64,000 bases of DNA from HXMU1428-3 sp965215715 (GCA_965215715.1 OZ244129.1:744001-808000); one strand, 5' to 3'. Counted from the first letter of the stretch, positions 35,976 to 46,144 are shown. The notes: a model not told the origin generated them from the sequence alone. Program-made: numbers and translations.

Positions 35976-37805
35976 ATGGCTGAGCCAAAGATACAGACAG
36001 ACAAGAGTGCACAAGCCTTTCTTGGTGTCACGCGCTCTGCCAAGGGCTATGCTTGGCAAGAGCGGCTGGATGAGGGCGGGCAAGCTTTAGGGCTTGCCTT
36101 ATCGCAAATTGCCGGTGTTCCTGAAATTTTAGGCCGGGTTATGGCGGCACGCGGGGCGACCATTGATGATGTGGCCCAGTGGCTAAACCCAAGCTTGAAA
36201 GAGCTTATGCCTGATCCTTATAGCTTACAGCATATGGAGGTGGGGGCTAAGCGGGTTGCTCAAGCGATTGAAAACAAAGAACAGGTTGCCATTTTTGGCG
36301 ATTATGATGTGGACGGCGCGGTCTCTAGCGCGTTGATGAAATTGTTTTTATCCCATCACGGTGTTCTTGGTAACATTTACATTCCAGACCGGATTTTTGA
36401 AGGCTATGGCCCTAACCCGGAAGCCATCAATCAGTTAATTGATAACGGCGCCCAGCTAATCGTGACGGTTGATTGCGGCACAGTGAGCCATGAGGCCTTA
36501 GAACAGGCAACCAAACGGGGGATTGATGTTGTTGTGGTTGACCATCACTTGGCAAGTGAAACGCTGCCTGATGTGACAGCCATTATTAACCCCAATCGCC
36601 AAGATGATTTATCTGGCCTGGGAGACCTGTGTGCTGGCGGGGTTGTGTTTATGCTGCTGGTTGCCATTAAGCGGGTTTTGGCGGAGCAATCCTTTTATGA
36701 AGGGGAGATTGGCGCGCCAGATTTAATGTCTTATCTAGACTTGGTTGCCTTGTCCACGATTTGTGATGTTGTGCCGTTAAAGGGGCTCAACCGGGCTTTT
36801 GTGAACAAAGGGCTGGCCGTGATGGGCAAGCGGCACAATGTGGGGCTGCGGGCGCTGGCCGATGCGGCTGGCATTAACACCCGGCCAACGCCTTATCATT
36901 TGGGTTTTGTTTTGGGTCCGCGCATTAATGCTGGCGGGCGCATTGGCTCGTCTGAGCTGGGGGCAAAGCTGTTATCGTGTGACGATGAGCTTGAGGCGCA
37001 AAAAACCGCCCAGTTGCTTGATAAGCTCAATGGTGAGCGCAAGGAGATGGAGAAAGTTACGCTTGAAGAAGCAACAAGTCGTGTTGCCCAAGAGATAGAC
37101 GAAAATCCAGATATGGCGATGATCTTTGCGAGTTCCAAAGACTGGCACAAAGGCTTGGTTGGACTGGTGGCCAGCCGGTTGACAGAAAAGTTTCGCCGTC
37201 CTTCGTGTATTTTGAGCATTGATGAAGCTGGGGAGACCGCCACAGGGTCTTTGCGTTCCATTTCTGGGGTGGATATAGGCCGGACCGTGCAAAAGTGTAA
37301 GGACGAAGGCTTGCTCGTTAAAGGGGGCGGTCATGCCATGGCGGCTGGCTTGACCTTAGAGATGAGCAAGTATGATCAGGTGATTGCCTTTTTTAACGAG
37401 GAACTGGCCCAGCAGGTCTCGAGCCAAAGGGCGCAAATGGGGTTGAAAATTGATGGGGCGTTGATTGCCAATGGCATTACCCCCAATTTTATGGATCAGC
37501 TGGAGCGCGCTGGGCCGTTTGGGTCTGGCAATCCGACACCGCGGTTTGTGTTGCCAATGCACCGGGTTAAATTTGCTAAAGTTGTGGGTGAGGTTCATGT
37601 GAAATGCACGCTTGAGGCGAGTGATCAGTCGCGCATTAGTGGCATTGCGTTTCGCGCGGTTGAAACAGAGCTGGGTAATTTGTTGCTTGATCGTGCTGGC
37701 AGCCCTTTGCATGTTGTGGGGCAATTGCGTCGCAATCATTGGAATGGGCGTGAGAGCATAGAAATCACGATTGAAGATGCGGCGCGGCCGTTGAAAATGG
37801 GTTAA
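35976..37805 (+). CDS. recJ: Single-stranded-DNA exonuclease RecJ
   Basis: A 609-residue 5'-3' ssDNA exonuclease used in recombination and mismatch repair. The DHH phosphoesterase core shows FGDYDVDGAVSSA (Asp109), VDCGTVSH, and the DHH triad VVVDHHLASE at about residue 189. The DHHA1 region has GLRALADAAG, GPRINAGGRIG and the C-terminal KGGGHAMAAG. The start at 35976 has GAGG 9 nt upstream; the frame is open to 35937 through the hairpins. Confidence 0.96.
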   Translation: MAEPKIQTDKSAQAFLGVTRSAKGYAWQERLDEGGQALGLALSQIAGVPEILGRVMAARGATIDDVAQWLNPSLKELMPDPYSLQHMEVGAKRVAQAIENKEQVAIFGDYDVDGAVSSALMKLFLSHHGVLGNIYIPDRIFEGYGPNPEAINQLIDNGAQLIVTVDCGTVSHEALEQATKRGIDVVVVDHHLASETLPDVTAIINPNRQDDLSGLGDLCAGGVVFMLLVAIKRVLAEQSFYEGEIGAPDLMSYLDLVALSTICDVVPLKGLNRAFVNKGLAVMGKRHNVGLRALADAAGINTRPTPYHLGFVLGPRINAGGRIGSSELGAKLLSCDDELEAQKTAQLLDKLNGERKEMEKVTLEEATSRVAQEIDENPDMAMIFASSKDWHKGLVGLVASRLTEKFRRPSCILSIDEAGETATGSLRSISGVDIGRTVQKCKDEGLLVKGGGHAMAAGLTLEMSKYDQVIAFFNEELAQQVSSQRAQMGLKIDGALIANGITPNFMDQLERAGPFGSGNPTPRFVLPMHRVKFAKVVGEVHVKCTLEASDQSRISGIAFRAVETELGNLLLDRAGSPLHVVGQLRRNHWNGRESIEITIEDAARPLKMG

Positions 37806-37958
37806 GGTGTGTTGCCCAAAAGTTGGCTACCGGTTTTGGGAGAAAAGACGCGCTAAATCGGTAATTTACAAAAAAAAGCGCTCAGAACAGCAAATTTTTA
37901 CAATCAATGCTTGCCAAGAGTGATAAACTTTTTTATAGGAGTTTTTCCGAGACTTTAT

Positions 37959-38033
37959 GCCCCCTTCGTCTAGTGGTTAGGACGCAAGATTTTCATTCTT
38001 GAAACAGGAGTTCGATTCTCCTAGGGGGTGCCA
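37959..38033 (+). tRNA. tRNA-Glu (anticodon TTC)
   Basis: The acceptor arms GCCCCCT and AGGGGGT pair (G-T at the first position), with encoded CCA. The anticodon stem CAAGA/TCTTG encloses TTTTCAT, giving TTC, and the T arm is GGAGTTCGATTCTCC. It follows recJ, and an AT-rich orphan gene follows it. Confidence 0.95.
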
Positions 38034-38232
38034 GTTTCTTTATAATTCAGTATTATCTGAATTTTTTACAATCCTCCCAAATTCAAGAAACAGTATAGAG
38101 CTTTGAGCGACTTTTTCATTGGTCAATAAAAGTCAATTTTTCAATTAATTGTTGAAAGACTAAGATTATAAGGAGGTATAATTTTCTTTTACAGTACTAT
38201 GTTTTCAAGTGATTCGTTTTTTCTTCTAGGCG

Positions 38233-39420
38233 GTGGAGAAATCTGGCGATGTGATTTGGAAGTATAATAGAGGCAAAATAATTTTTAGTGGACCAAACAA
38301 CTTAGGTCAACTGGATCTAAGTGGAGCTGGAAAAACATTACATCATTTTTATAGCGGCTATCTTCCTGTTGAGTGTGCCGATTTGTTTACCATGATGGAA
38401 ATGATAGTTCTCCATGAGAAGATCATTTTGATAGGTAAACCGCAAACAACACCATTTCATTATCAGGAAAAATTAAAGCCATTTATAGAAGAGGGTGTTT
38501 TTGCTTTCAATCGTACACCTTTTCCTACCCAAACTTTAGTAAAGCCAGATCTCAATATCATTCATGCCGCAGAGCAAGCACATAGTCAAAAACTAACGAT
38601 GACTTCTATTGAAGACGCCAATTATGAAGTATCACGTACATTGGGAGCGGAAAAATTTCTTGGGATCCAATCTACACCACTTCTTAGAAACCTTCATAAT
38701 TTTGGTTATCAAACGAAGCCAAGAATAGAGCATCACTATTGTAGTCTATATAATGAGTATCGAGAATTAGCGCGAGAGGCTGCTCTTATAAAGGACATTG
38801 ATTTTAGGAGAGCGCTTATACCGGAACAGATGATGCCTATTCCTCCAATTGCCCTTGAGGTATTGCAAGCGTGCCAAACAATTGATGATTTGCCGAATGC
38901 AATGTTAGAGGTCAGAGAAAAATACAAGTACATGAGAAAAAAGTACGCCAATTATCTTGAGATGTTCGCGGACCCAAAAACTAGAGGTATACAAATTGCG
39001 GCGGCAACTTATGATTGGAGAAATAGTTTCAGTTATATTAGAGATAAGGTTCAAAAAGGTTCTATTGGATTAGGTTTAACTTCCGATGTCTTATTACAAG
39101 ATCCTGAACTTATTATCAAATCAGGAGTGGCCTATATAACAAAGGATGTATCGACTGTCGTGGAAACGGGATTTGACGTGATAAAAGCTCTTAAAGAAAA
39201 TTATTTTTCAGCTGAAGTTCGTCGTTTAAGGCCTATACACTTAACTGTTAGAAACTATTTTAAGTCTGAGCCAGAGTTAATCAGCAATGAATTATCAAGA
39301 CTTTTCCTTATGAATCCAACAGAGATTCACAGAGCTTGGTTAAACTTGGCCAGTATGCGTAGTAATGTTTGGCATCAGACAACTCGCCTAAATAATCCTA
39401 TGCCAGCTGAAAAAAACTAA
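38233..39420 (+). CDS. Orphan protein of unknown function next to tRNA-Glu
   Basis: A 395-residue predicted soluble protein with no signal peptide, membrane segment or motif I recognise. It is AT-richer than its neighbours and has no partner gene. The frame is bounded by a TAG at 38227, and the only near-5' start is GTG at 38233, with a poor ribosome site. A good AAGGAGG at 38170-38176 instead precedes an ATG at 38199 in another frame, which stops after 22 codons. The true start, or a frameshift, is therefore open. Codon use and position suggest horizontal acquisition at the tRNA. Confidence 0.6.
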   Translation: MEKSGDVIWKYNRGKIIFSGPNNLGQLDLSGAGKTLHHFYSGYLPVECADLFTMMEMIVLHEKIILIGKPQTTPFHYQEKLKPFIEEGVFAFNRTPFPTQTLVKPDLNIIHAAEQAHSQKLTMTSIEDANYEVSRTLGAEKFLGIQSTPLLRNLHNFGYQTKPRIEHHYCSLYNEYRELAREAALIKDIDFRRALIPEQMMPIPPIALEVLQACQTIDDLPNAMLEVREKYKYMRKKYANYLEMFADPKTRGIQIAAATYDWRNSFSYIRDKVQKGSIGLGLTSDVLLQDPELIIKSGVAYITKDVSTVVETGFDVIKALKENYFSAEVRRLRPIHLTVRNYFKSEPELISNELSRLFLMNPTEIHRAWLNLASMRSNVWHQTTRLNNPMPAEKN

Positions 39421-39762
39421 TGTAATTCTTGCAGAACAAAATAGACTTTGAGTTGGATAAAATTTTTTAGATGTTATCTAAGAAACTGAAAATAAATTAG
39501 AATATTAGGGCCATACCTATTCTGAGGGTTGGAATTTTGAAACTTCCAGATAGTTAGAATCTATTTCCTTTATAAGTTTTTTCTTAAAAATACAAAATAA
39601 TACTAACATAGCTCGATAACAAATTGTTATTGGGATGAGGTAAAATATTGATGGCACTTATCTTGACCTGTTGGCCCAAACATGGCACGACCAAAGATTA
39701 AAATATCGCCACCGCTTAAGAAGTGGCTTTAAACTAATAAGAATAATAAGGGGCATGAGGGT
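39421..39762. other. AT-rich spacer between orphan gene and desaturase
   Basis: No gene is supported. A 16-codon ATG frame at 39682-39732 is the only item of note. No copy of the tRNA-Glu 3' end is seen. Confidence 0.5.
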
Positions 39763-40752
39763 ATGAAGGAACGGGTTGAGAGACTGGCACAGCACTGTTT
39801 GAACTACCGCCAATCAGATCACATGCGGGCAAATGCTCAGCTGGCGCTAACGCTTTTTCTATTTATCGCTTTGTGCGTGGCCATGTATCACAGTTTAAAG
39901 GTTGGGTATTGGCTGAGCCTTTTGCTTGCTTTGCCAACAGCAGGCATGGTGTTGCGGTTGTTTATCATTCAACATGATTGCGGGCATGGCTCTTTTTATT
40001 CATCGGACAAAGCCAATGATTGGGTGGGGCGGTGTTTGTCGCTGTTTACCATCACCCCTTATGCCTATTGGCGGCGCTTGCACGCTTTGCATCATGCTTC
40101 TTCTTCTAACCTTGATAAGCGGGGCTATGGTGATATTGACACGTTGACGGTGGCTGAATATCAGGCCCTGCCATACTTGAAGCGTTTGGGGTACCGGATT
40201 TATCGCAATCCTTTTTTCTTAATGTTTGTTGGCGGGCCGGTTCATTTTGCCATTTTGCAACGGTTGCCTTTGGCGTTTAAAAAGCCTTCTTTGCAAATGT
40301 GGGTCAGTGTTATGGGGCTGAACTTGGCGATGGTTTTGTTTTATGGGGCTTTAATTTGGTTTATTGGCTGGCAAAGCTTTTTTGCCCTTGCTGTACCGGT
40401 TATGATGTTGTCTAGCTGTATTGGGGTATGGTTGTTTTACATTCAGCATCAATTTGAAGATACGGTTTGGGAAAAAGAAGAGCATTGGGATCGCAAGATG
40501 TCGGCTCTTTATGGCAGCTCTTATTATGCGCTGCCCAAACTATTGCAGTGGTTTACTGGCAATATTGGCATTCACCATGTGCATCACCTGTGCAGTGCCA
40601 TCCCAAATTACCGGTTGCAAGAATGTCTTGATGGGGCGCCTGAGTTAAAAGAGATTAATTATCTTACCCTGCGTGATAGTTTGGCCTATGCCACTCTTGC
40701 GCTTTGGGATGAAGAGTTAAAGAAGTTGGTGCCGTTTCCAGCCAGAGTTTGA
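39763..40752 (+). CDS. Membrane fatty-acid desaturase
   Basis: A 329-residue integral membrane di-iron enzyme. The three histidine boxes are HDCGHGSF, HALHHASS and HHVHHLCS, and four or more hydrophobic spans separate them. The box spacing is that of the delta-12/omega-3 type acyl-lipid desaturase group (FA_desaturase). It probably adjusts membrane unsaturation. The start follows an AAGGGGCATGAGGGT stretch. The position of desaturation cannot be told. Confidence 0.88.
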   Translation: MKERVERLAQHCLNYRQSDHMRANAQLALTLFLFIALCVAMYHSLKVGYWLSLLLALPTAGMVLRLFIIQHDCGHGSFYSSDKANDWVGRCLSLFTITPYAYWRRLHALHHASSSNLDKRGYGDIDTLTVAEYQALPYLKRLGYRIYRNPFFLMFVGGPVHFAILQRLPLAFKKPSLQMWVSVMGLNLAMVLFYGALIWFIGWQSFFALAVPVMMLSSCIGVWLFYIQHQFEDTVWEKEEHWDRKMSALYGSSYYALPKLLQWFTGNIGIHHVHHLCSAIPNYRLQECLDGAPELKEINYLTLRDSLAYATLALWDEELKKLVPFPARV

Positions 40753-40856
40753 TTTGTCTGCGCTCTAGCCTATGGTTTAGGAAAAGACACTTGCCTCTTG
40801 ATTAGAAAAGCGTTTGTTCTTAACGGCAATATCAATGAAAACAATTAAGATTAGTT

Positions 40857-41741
40857 ATGTCTTACCCTGACACTGGTTTTTTAATCAAAGCTGCCGGTAT
40901 AATGTTTATTGGCATGCTGCTTATTCCCCTTGGTGATACGGCTGGAAAATTGCTTACCTCTATGGAAGGGGTGGCGCCGGTATTTGTTGCCTGGAGCCGT
41001 TTTGCCTTTGGTGCCGTGCTGATTTTTTTTCTGATGGGTGCCAAAGGGTTTGATTTTTCAATCTTAACACAATGGCGCATTTGGTTTCGCGCGGCTTTTA
41101 TTGTGGTTTGTATCACCTCTATCTTAACGGCCTTAATAACAGAACCTATTTCAAATGTGTTTGCCGCTGTTTTCATTGGGCCGATCTTGTCTTACTTTTT
41201 ATCTGTTTGGCTGTTGGGTGAGCGAATTAGTTGGGGCAGAACCATCTTGTTGTTTATCAGCTTTTGTGGTGTGCTGGCGGTTATCAAGCCGAGTTTGAAT
41301 ATGTCGCCAGGAATGGCTTATGCGCTGCTGGCCGGTTTTTCATATGGTGGGTTTTTGCTTACAAGTAAATGGGTTGCCGGTTTTGCCAATGCCAAATCAC
41401 TTTTGATGTCGCAATTGATTGTTGGCGCGATTGTCTTGATGCCTTGGGGCGTAAGTGAAATTCCCCCTCTCACAATGAGCATAGGGGGATTGGTTGTTTT
41501 AAGCGCGTTGGCCTCTGCCTTGGGCAATTTGTTTTTAATTTTGGCCAATCAAATGGTTGATGCCTCAAGACTGGCGCCGTTGATTTATGTGCAATTGCTG
41601 TCAGCCACAGGGCTGGGCATTTTGGTGTTTCATGAATATCCCGATTTGTTGGGCTTTATTGGCTTGCTGTTATTGCTCAGTTCCGGGTTTGGGAGCTTTT
41701 TTCTAGGTGCTGGCAAACAAAAAAGTAAAAAACAGCCCTGA
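40857..41741 (+). CDS. DMT-superfamily (EamA) membrane transporter
   Basis: A 294-residue protein with about ten hydrophobic helices arranged as two EamA repeats (for example FVAWSRFAFGAVLIFF and the second-half LSALASALGNLFLILANQ). It carries a short basic cytosolic tail. It presumably exports a metabolite, with unknown substrate. It is convergent with the glyoxalase gene, 12 bases apart. Confidence 0.85.
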   Translation: MSYPDTGFLIKAAGIMFIGMLLIPLGDTAGKLLTSMEGVAPVFVAWSRFAFGAVLIFFLMGAKGFDFSILTQWRIWFRAAFIVVCITSILTALITEPISNVFAAVFIGPILSYFLSVWLLGERISWGRTILLFISFCGVLAVIKPSLNMSPGMAYALLAGFSYGGFLLTSKWVAGFANAKSLLMSQLIVGAIVLMPWGVSEIPPLTMSIGGLVVLSALASALGNLFLILANQMVDASRLAPLIYVQLLSATGLGILVFHEYPDLLGFIGLLLLLSSGFGSFFLGAGKQKSKKQP

Positions 41742-41753
41742 GCCGTTTCGTTG

Positions 41754-42173
41754 TTACCAATGGCCAATATTTTCCATAGAGGCCCATGGTTCTTGTTTTT
41801 GCAAAGAAGAGCCCTTTTGTAGCAATTCAATAGAGATGTTGTCTGGTGAGCGAATGAAGGCCATGTAGCCATCACGTGGAGGGCGGTTAATGGTAACACC
41901 TTGATCCATGAGCTTTTGACATGTTTCATAGATGTTATCCACTTCATATGCTAGATGACCAAAATTGCGCCCTTCATCATAAGGTTCTGGATCCCAATTG
42001 TGGGTGAGTTCAATTTGCACATCTTCTTGGCCTGGGGCGGCAAGGAACACAAGCGTAAAGCGGCCTGCTTCTACGTTTTTGCGGCGTACTTCTTTTAAAC
42101 CCAATTTATTGCAATAAAAATCAAGAGATGTTTCAAGGTCGCTCACGCGTACCATGGTGTGTAAATACCGCAT
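41754..42173 (-). CDS. gloA: Lactoylglutathione lyase (glyoxalase I)
   Basis: A 139-residue VOC-fold enzyme. The N-terminus YLHTMVRVSDLETSLDFY carries the first metal His. FLAAPGQEDVQIELTHNWD carries the Glu, GHLAYEVDNIYETC the second His, and MAFIRSPDNISIELLQ the last Glu. It isomerises the methylglyoxal-glutathione hemithioacetal. The size is normal for bacterial GlxI. Confidence 0.88.
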   Translation of the reverse strand: MRYLHTMVRVSDLETSLDFYCNKLGLKEVRRKNVEAGRFTLVFLAAPGQEDVQIELTHNWDPEPYDEGRNFGHLAYEVDNIYETCQKLMDQGVTINRPPRDGYMAFIRSPDNISIELLQKGSSLQKQEPWASMENIGHW

Positions 42174-42658
42174 TTATTTTTGCCTTTATCAAATTGAGGA
42201 CGGTTTGTTCGGCGATCATACAAAAGTCTTAAAGGCAGGACACCAATAAAATGAAATGCACCCGCGTGTTTGTCGTTTTTCAACTTGTGTTAGCAAAAAA
42301 AGAGCAAGGCACGGAAAAAAACAGTGATTCGGCTGAATTTGAAAAATAAGGTGCTGAACTCAAAGCTAAAACAAAAAAAATATACCCATAAAGATAAATT
42401 TTTTTCGTGATGAAAAATGTGAATAAATTGTTAATTTCGTGTTGGAAAACAAGACTTTCAGTACTCATGTCTTTGTAGGTCTGGTGAGGAAGGATGTGGA
42501 GAATTTCGCATTTCTATGATTTTTAGCTAGCTTGGTGCGAAACTAATGGCTATTTTCATTGTGCGAAGAGGAAGATCAGGGGCGAAGTTTTAGGGGCCTA
42601 AAACGTGTTCCAATCTTTAATTAGAATTTAAAAGAAGTTATTTGCGGGGGTACAAAGC
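42174..42658. other. Long AT-rich leader region upstream of the double cold-shock gene
   Basis: About 485 bases without a credible gene. It holds divergent promoters for gloA and the cold-shock gene. A long 5' untranslated region would fit known csp genes, but I could not identify a specific fold. Confidence 0.45.
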
Positions 42659-43252
42659 ATGGCGGCGAAAATATCGCCACAAGTCAACGATGACATTAGC
42701 CAGCTTGATCAGTTAGATGAAGATGGCGCTTTAGATGTCATAGAAGTTGCAGGGGCTATCAAATGGTTTGATGCGTCTAAGGGGTATGGGTTTATTGTGC
42801 CAGACAATTCAGGGATGGAAGATGTTCTTCTTCATGTGACCTGTTTGCGCGCTGGTGGCTACCAAACTGCTTATGAAGGCGCTCGTGTGGTTGTTGAAGT
42901 GCTGGACCGACCAAAAGGCTTACAAGCTTTTCGGATTGTCAGTATGGATGAAACCACCGCAATTCACCCTTCACAATTACCGCAAAGAACACATGTAACC
43001 GTGGTTCCTGAAAGCGATTTTGAACGCGCTGCAGTGAAATGGTTTAATCGTGTTCGTGGGTTTGGTTTCCTAACACGCGGTGAAGGTACTGAAGACATTT
43101 TTGTTCATATGGAAACGCTACGTCGGTTTGGATTTGCTGAATTGCGCCCAGGCCAAACAGTGATGGTTCGTTATGGTCATGGATCAAAAGGATTGATGGC
43201 CGCTGAACTTAAGCCTGATGGTAGCCCAACGAATTTGCCATCAGCTCATTAG
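42659..43252 (+). CDS. Cold-shock protein with two CSD domains
   Basis: A 197-residue nucleic-acid chaperone. Two OB-fold cold-shock domains are evident: GAIKWFDASKGYGFIVPD at about residues 32-50 and AAVKWFNRVRGFGFL at about 121-136, each with RNP1-like aromatic residues and a following DVLLHV / DIFVHM strand. Twin-CSD proteins of this length are typical of alphaproteobacteria. GGGGG precedes the ATG and a strong terminator follows. Confidence 0.93.
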   Translation: MAAKISPQVNDDISQLDQLDEDGALDVIEVAGAIKWFDASKGYGFIVPDNSGMEDVLLHVTCLRAGGYQTAYEGARVVVEVLDRPKGLQAFRIVSMDETTAIHPSQLPQRTHVTVVPESDFERAAVKWFNRVRGFGFLTRGEGTEDIFVHMETLRRFGFAELRPGQTVMVRYGHGSKGLMAAELKPDGSPTNLPSAH

Positions 43253-43279
43253 TTGATTGACTTGTGATATTATTAATTG

Positions 43280-43312
43280 AAAACAGGGTGCCTTTGGCGC
43301 CCTGTTTTTTTT
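43280..43312 (+). terminator. Intrinsic terminator after the cold-shock gene
   Basis: AAAACAGGGTGCC pairs with GGCGCCCTGTTTT around a 4-base loop and continues into T8. Confidence 0.9.
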
Positions 43313-43475
43313 ATGATGGGTTTTACGTATTCAAGCTTTAGTCTCTTAATTTCTCTCGACCAGCTTTTTGTTTTAAATTATTCCTTATACAAGTTATGAT
43401 TTTCAGGTTTGGTGACCTGTTTGTTTGGTGCGCCAGAGAGAGATTTTGTGCTTAGTGGTGTTGAGGGAAGAGATA

Positions 43476-45425
43476 ATGGCTATCAAACTTTGGGAACCAG
43501 ACCAAAAGAGAAAAGAAAACACCAAACTATGGGCGTTTAAACGACAGGTTGAGGTTAAAACCGGGCACTTTTTTAAAGACTATGATGACATCTGGTCTTG
43601 GTCGGTTGAGCAACCTGAAGCGTTTTGGTCTGAGGCTATCAACTTCTGCCAGTTAAACTATGAAGGTCCTTCTGAGCCTGCGCTTGAAAATGGTGATGAC
43701 CTACTCAAAGCTCGTTTTTTTCCCAATATGAAACTGAATTATGCAGAAAACTTGCTGGCGCATGAGGCTTCTGGGGAGGCCATTGTGTTTTATAATGAGC
43801 AGAATGAGCGCCGTTCTTTAAGTTGGCAAGAGCTGCGCGATCAAGTGTCACGGTTCCAGCAAGCACTTGTGGTGCATGGCATAAAAGAAGGTGACCGGGT
43901 GGCCGGATTTATGCCGAATATGCCTGAGACGATTATTGCTATGTTGGCAACTTCTAGCCTGGGGGCGATTTGGTCGTCTTGTTCTCCGGATTTTGGCGTG
44001 CAAGGTGTGCTTGATAGATTTGGGCAAATTGAACCTAAGCTGTTGGTTGCTTGTGATGGGTATTCTTATAATGGCAAAGCTATTTCTTGTTTGCCTGTGT
44101 TAGAGCAAGTGGGTGAAAAATTATCCTCTCTTAAGGCCGTTGTGGTCGTGCCTTTTGGTTTGCAAAAGGGGGAGGAGGTGCAATTGCCTCTTGCAACAAG
44201 TTACCAGGATTTTTTGGGTCCGTTTGAGGCGGGGGATATTCACTATAGTAAAGTGGCGTTTCAAGCCCCGTTGTTTATCATGTTTTCATCAGGGACAACT
44301 GGTAAGCCCAAATGCATTGTACATGGTGTTGGCGGGACCCTCTTGCAGCATTTAAAAGAACATCAACTGCAATCAGATATTTTGCCTCAAGACCGGTTGT
44401 TTTATTTTACCACCTGCGGCTGGATGATGTGGAATTGGATGGTCTCGGCCCTTGCCAGTCAAGCGACACTGGTTCTTTATGACGGCAATCCCTTTTATCC
44501 CAATAGTGACAGGTTAGGCCAATTGTGTGCAGATGAACGGCTCACTCATTTTGGCTCATCAGCAAAATATTTTGACAGTTGTGCCAAAGCAGATGTTTGT
44601 CCCATAAATTCTCAAGACTTTTCTCATTTGCGGGTGATTTTATCTACTGGGTCACCCCTTGCTGCCAAAGGGTTCGATTATGTTTATGCCTCATGGAAAA
44701 AGGATGTTTGTTTGTCCTCTGTTGCTGGCGGCACGGATATTATTGCGTGCTTTTTTGGCGGCAATCCCATCGGTCCTGTTTATCGGGGGCAATGCCAAAA
44801 ACGAGAGTTGGGGCTTAATGTCCGAACGTTTAATGACGAAGGGGGCTCTGTTGAGGGGGAGGCTGGTGAATTGGTATGCATTGCGCCGCAGCCCTCTCAG
44901 CCCATTGGTTTTTGGAATGACCCGCAAAATGAGCGCTATAAAAAGGCTTATTTTGATCGATGGCCTAACGTTTGGCACCATGGAGATTTGGTGGAACTGA
45001 CAGCTGAAGGGGGCGCTGTTTTTTACGGGCGTTCTGACACCACTTTGAACCCAGGCGGGGTGAGGATTGGTACAGCTGAAATTTACCGCCAGGTGGAGCC
45101 TTTCTTGGAAGTTTTAGAAGCTCTGGCAATTGGCCAAGATTATAAAGATGATGTGCGGATCGTATTGTTTGTTAAGCTGAAAGAGGGAATAGACTTAACC
45201 CCTCACTTAATCGATCAGATGAAGCAAACGATTAGAGAGAATGCCACGCCGCGCCACGTTCCGGCCGTGATATTGGCTTGTCCAGATTTGCCAAAAACGC
45301 GCTCTGGTAAAATCTCAGAAATTGCTGTTCGCGACGTTGTGCATGGGCGTTCTGTGAAAAATAAAGAAGCCTTGCTTAACCCAGAGAGCCTTGATTTTTT
45401 TAAAAATCTATCTGGCCTTGCTTGA
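43476..45425 (+). CDS. aacS: Acetoacetyl-CoA synthetase
   Basis: A 649-residue ANL ligase activating acetoacetate. The N-terminal LWEPDQKRKENTKLWAF and ARFFPNMKLNYAENLL segments are specific to AacS. Adenylation motifs FMFSSGTTGKPKCIVHG and SVAGGTDIIACFFGG and the catalytic lysine in PKTRSGKISEIAVRD are present. The start at 43476 has GAGGGAAGAG upstream; the frame is open to 43425. It would let the cell use ketone bodies or PHB breakdown products. Confidence 0.94.
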   Translation: MAIKLWEPDQKRKENTKLWAFKRQVEVKTGHFFKDYDDIWSWSVEQPEAFWSEAINFCQLNYEGPSEPALENGDDLLKARFFPNMKLNYAENLLAHEASGEAIVFYNEQNERRSLSWQELRDQVSRFQQALVVHGIKEGDRVAGFMPNMPETIIAMLATSSLGAIWSSCSPDFGVQGVLDRFGQIEPKLLVACDGYSYNGKAISCLPVLEQVGEKLSSLKAVVVVPFGLQKGEEVQLPLATSYQDFLGPFEAGDIHYSKVAFQAPLFIMFSSGTTGKPKCIVHGVGGTLLQHLKEHQLQSDILPQDRLFYFTTCGWMMWNWMVSALASQATLVLYDGNPFYPNSDRLGQLCADERLTHFGSSAKYFDSCAKADVCPINSQDFSHLRVILSTGSPLAAKGFDYVYASWKKDVCLSSVAGGTDIIACFFGGNPIGPVYRGQCQKRELGLNVRTFNDEGGSVEGEAGELVCIAPQPSQPIGFWNDPQNERYKKAYFDRWPNVWHHGDLVELTAEGGAVFYGRSDTTLNPGGVRIGTAEIYRQVEPFLEVLEALAIGQDYKDDVRIVLFVKLKEGIDLTPHLIDQMKQTIRENATPRHVPAVILACPDLPKTRSGKISEIAVRDVVHGRSVKNKEALLNPESLDFFKNLSGLA

Positions 45426-45620
45426 GTTTCAATTGAACCTTTCTGAGAGGGGGAGCCTTTTCCATTTTGGGCGGAATTCAGCTTGAAAGGATTGTCGCCA
45501 AGGGTGTTTTAAGCGCCTGATAATGTGATATATATAAGAATCTAATAAAAACCGTCATTTGTTGAATTTTAGGCTTGCCGATTGAGCAATTTAGCGCTAA
45601 TCAATGCCTCTTAGCAATTT

Positions 45621-45697
45621 CGGGGTATAGCTCAGTCTGGTAGAGCACTGGTTTTGGGAACCAGGGGTCAGGAGTTCGAATCTCTTTGCCCCGACCA
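45621..45697 (+). tRNA. tRNA-Pro (anticodon TGG)
   Basis: The acceptor arms CGGGGTA/TGCCCCG pair. The anticodon stem CTGGT/ACCAG encloses TTTGGGA (TGG), the T arm is GGAGTTCGAATCTCT, and CCA is encoded. Confidence 0.95.
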
Positions 45698-45744
45698 CGT
45701 TTTTCTTCAAACGAGGATAAGAGGTTGCAAAAGGAAATATAAGC

Positions 45745-46050
45745 ATGGTTGCACGTATCTATCGCCCAAGCAAAAATGCCATGCAGTCTGGCATGGGCAA
45801 TTCAAAATTATGGCGTTTAGAATATGCCCCTGAAACCTCAAAGACATTTGATCATGTTATGGGGTATTGTGGCTCTTCAGATATGCGCCAGCAAATCAAA
45901 TTAAAATTTGAAAGCCAGGAGGCGGCCATTGCTTATTGTGAGCGCCGCGGTATTGCGTATGAGCTGATCGAAGATCAAAACAGAAAGCATCGCCCGCGCA
46001 CTTATGCTGATAATTTCCGCTACGGCCGCATCGGCACCTGGACGCATTAA
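45745..46050 (+). CDS. NADH dehydrogenase complex I accessory subunit, NDUFS4-like
   Basis: A 101-residue protein of the ETC complex I conserved-region family (NDUFS4/18 kDa). It shows ARIYRPSKNAMQSG, WRLEYAPE, a GYCGSSDMRQQIKLKF strand-helix and DNFRYGRIGTWTH. It is an alphaproteobacterial accessory subunit stabilising the N-module. It stands alone between two tRNA genes. Confidence 0.92.
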   Translation: MVARIYRPSKNAMQSGMGNSKLWRLEYAPETSKTFDHVMGYCGSSDMRQQIKLKFESQEAAIAYCERRGIAYELIEDQNRKHRPRTYADNFRYGRIGTWTH

Positions 46051-46144
46051 ATGCGCGTTAAGTTACGGTGTTATTCGTGACCTTCTTCCTGGGGTAAATT
46101 TAAGTCATTGTCCCCTTTTTAAGCCGATGTTAAATTGGTGTTAC

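Noticed and set aside
39682..39732. 16-codon frame MARPKIKISPPLKKWL before the desaturase
   Set aside because: Too short and without a clear ribosome site; could be chance or a fragment.
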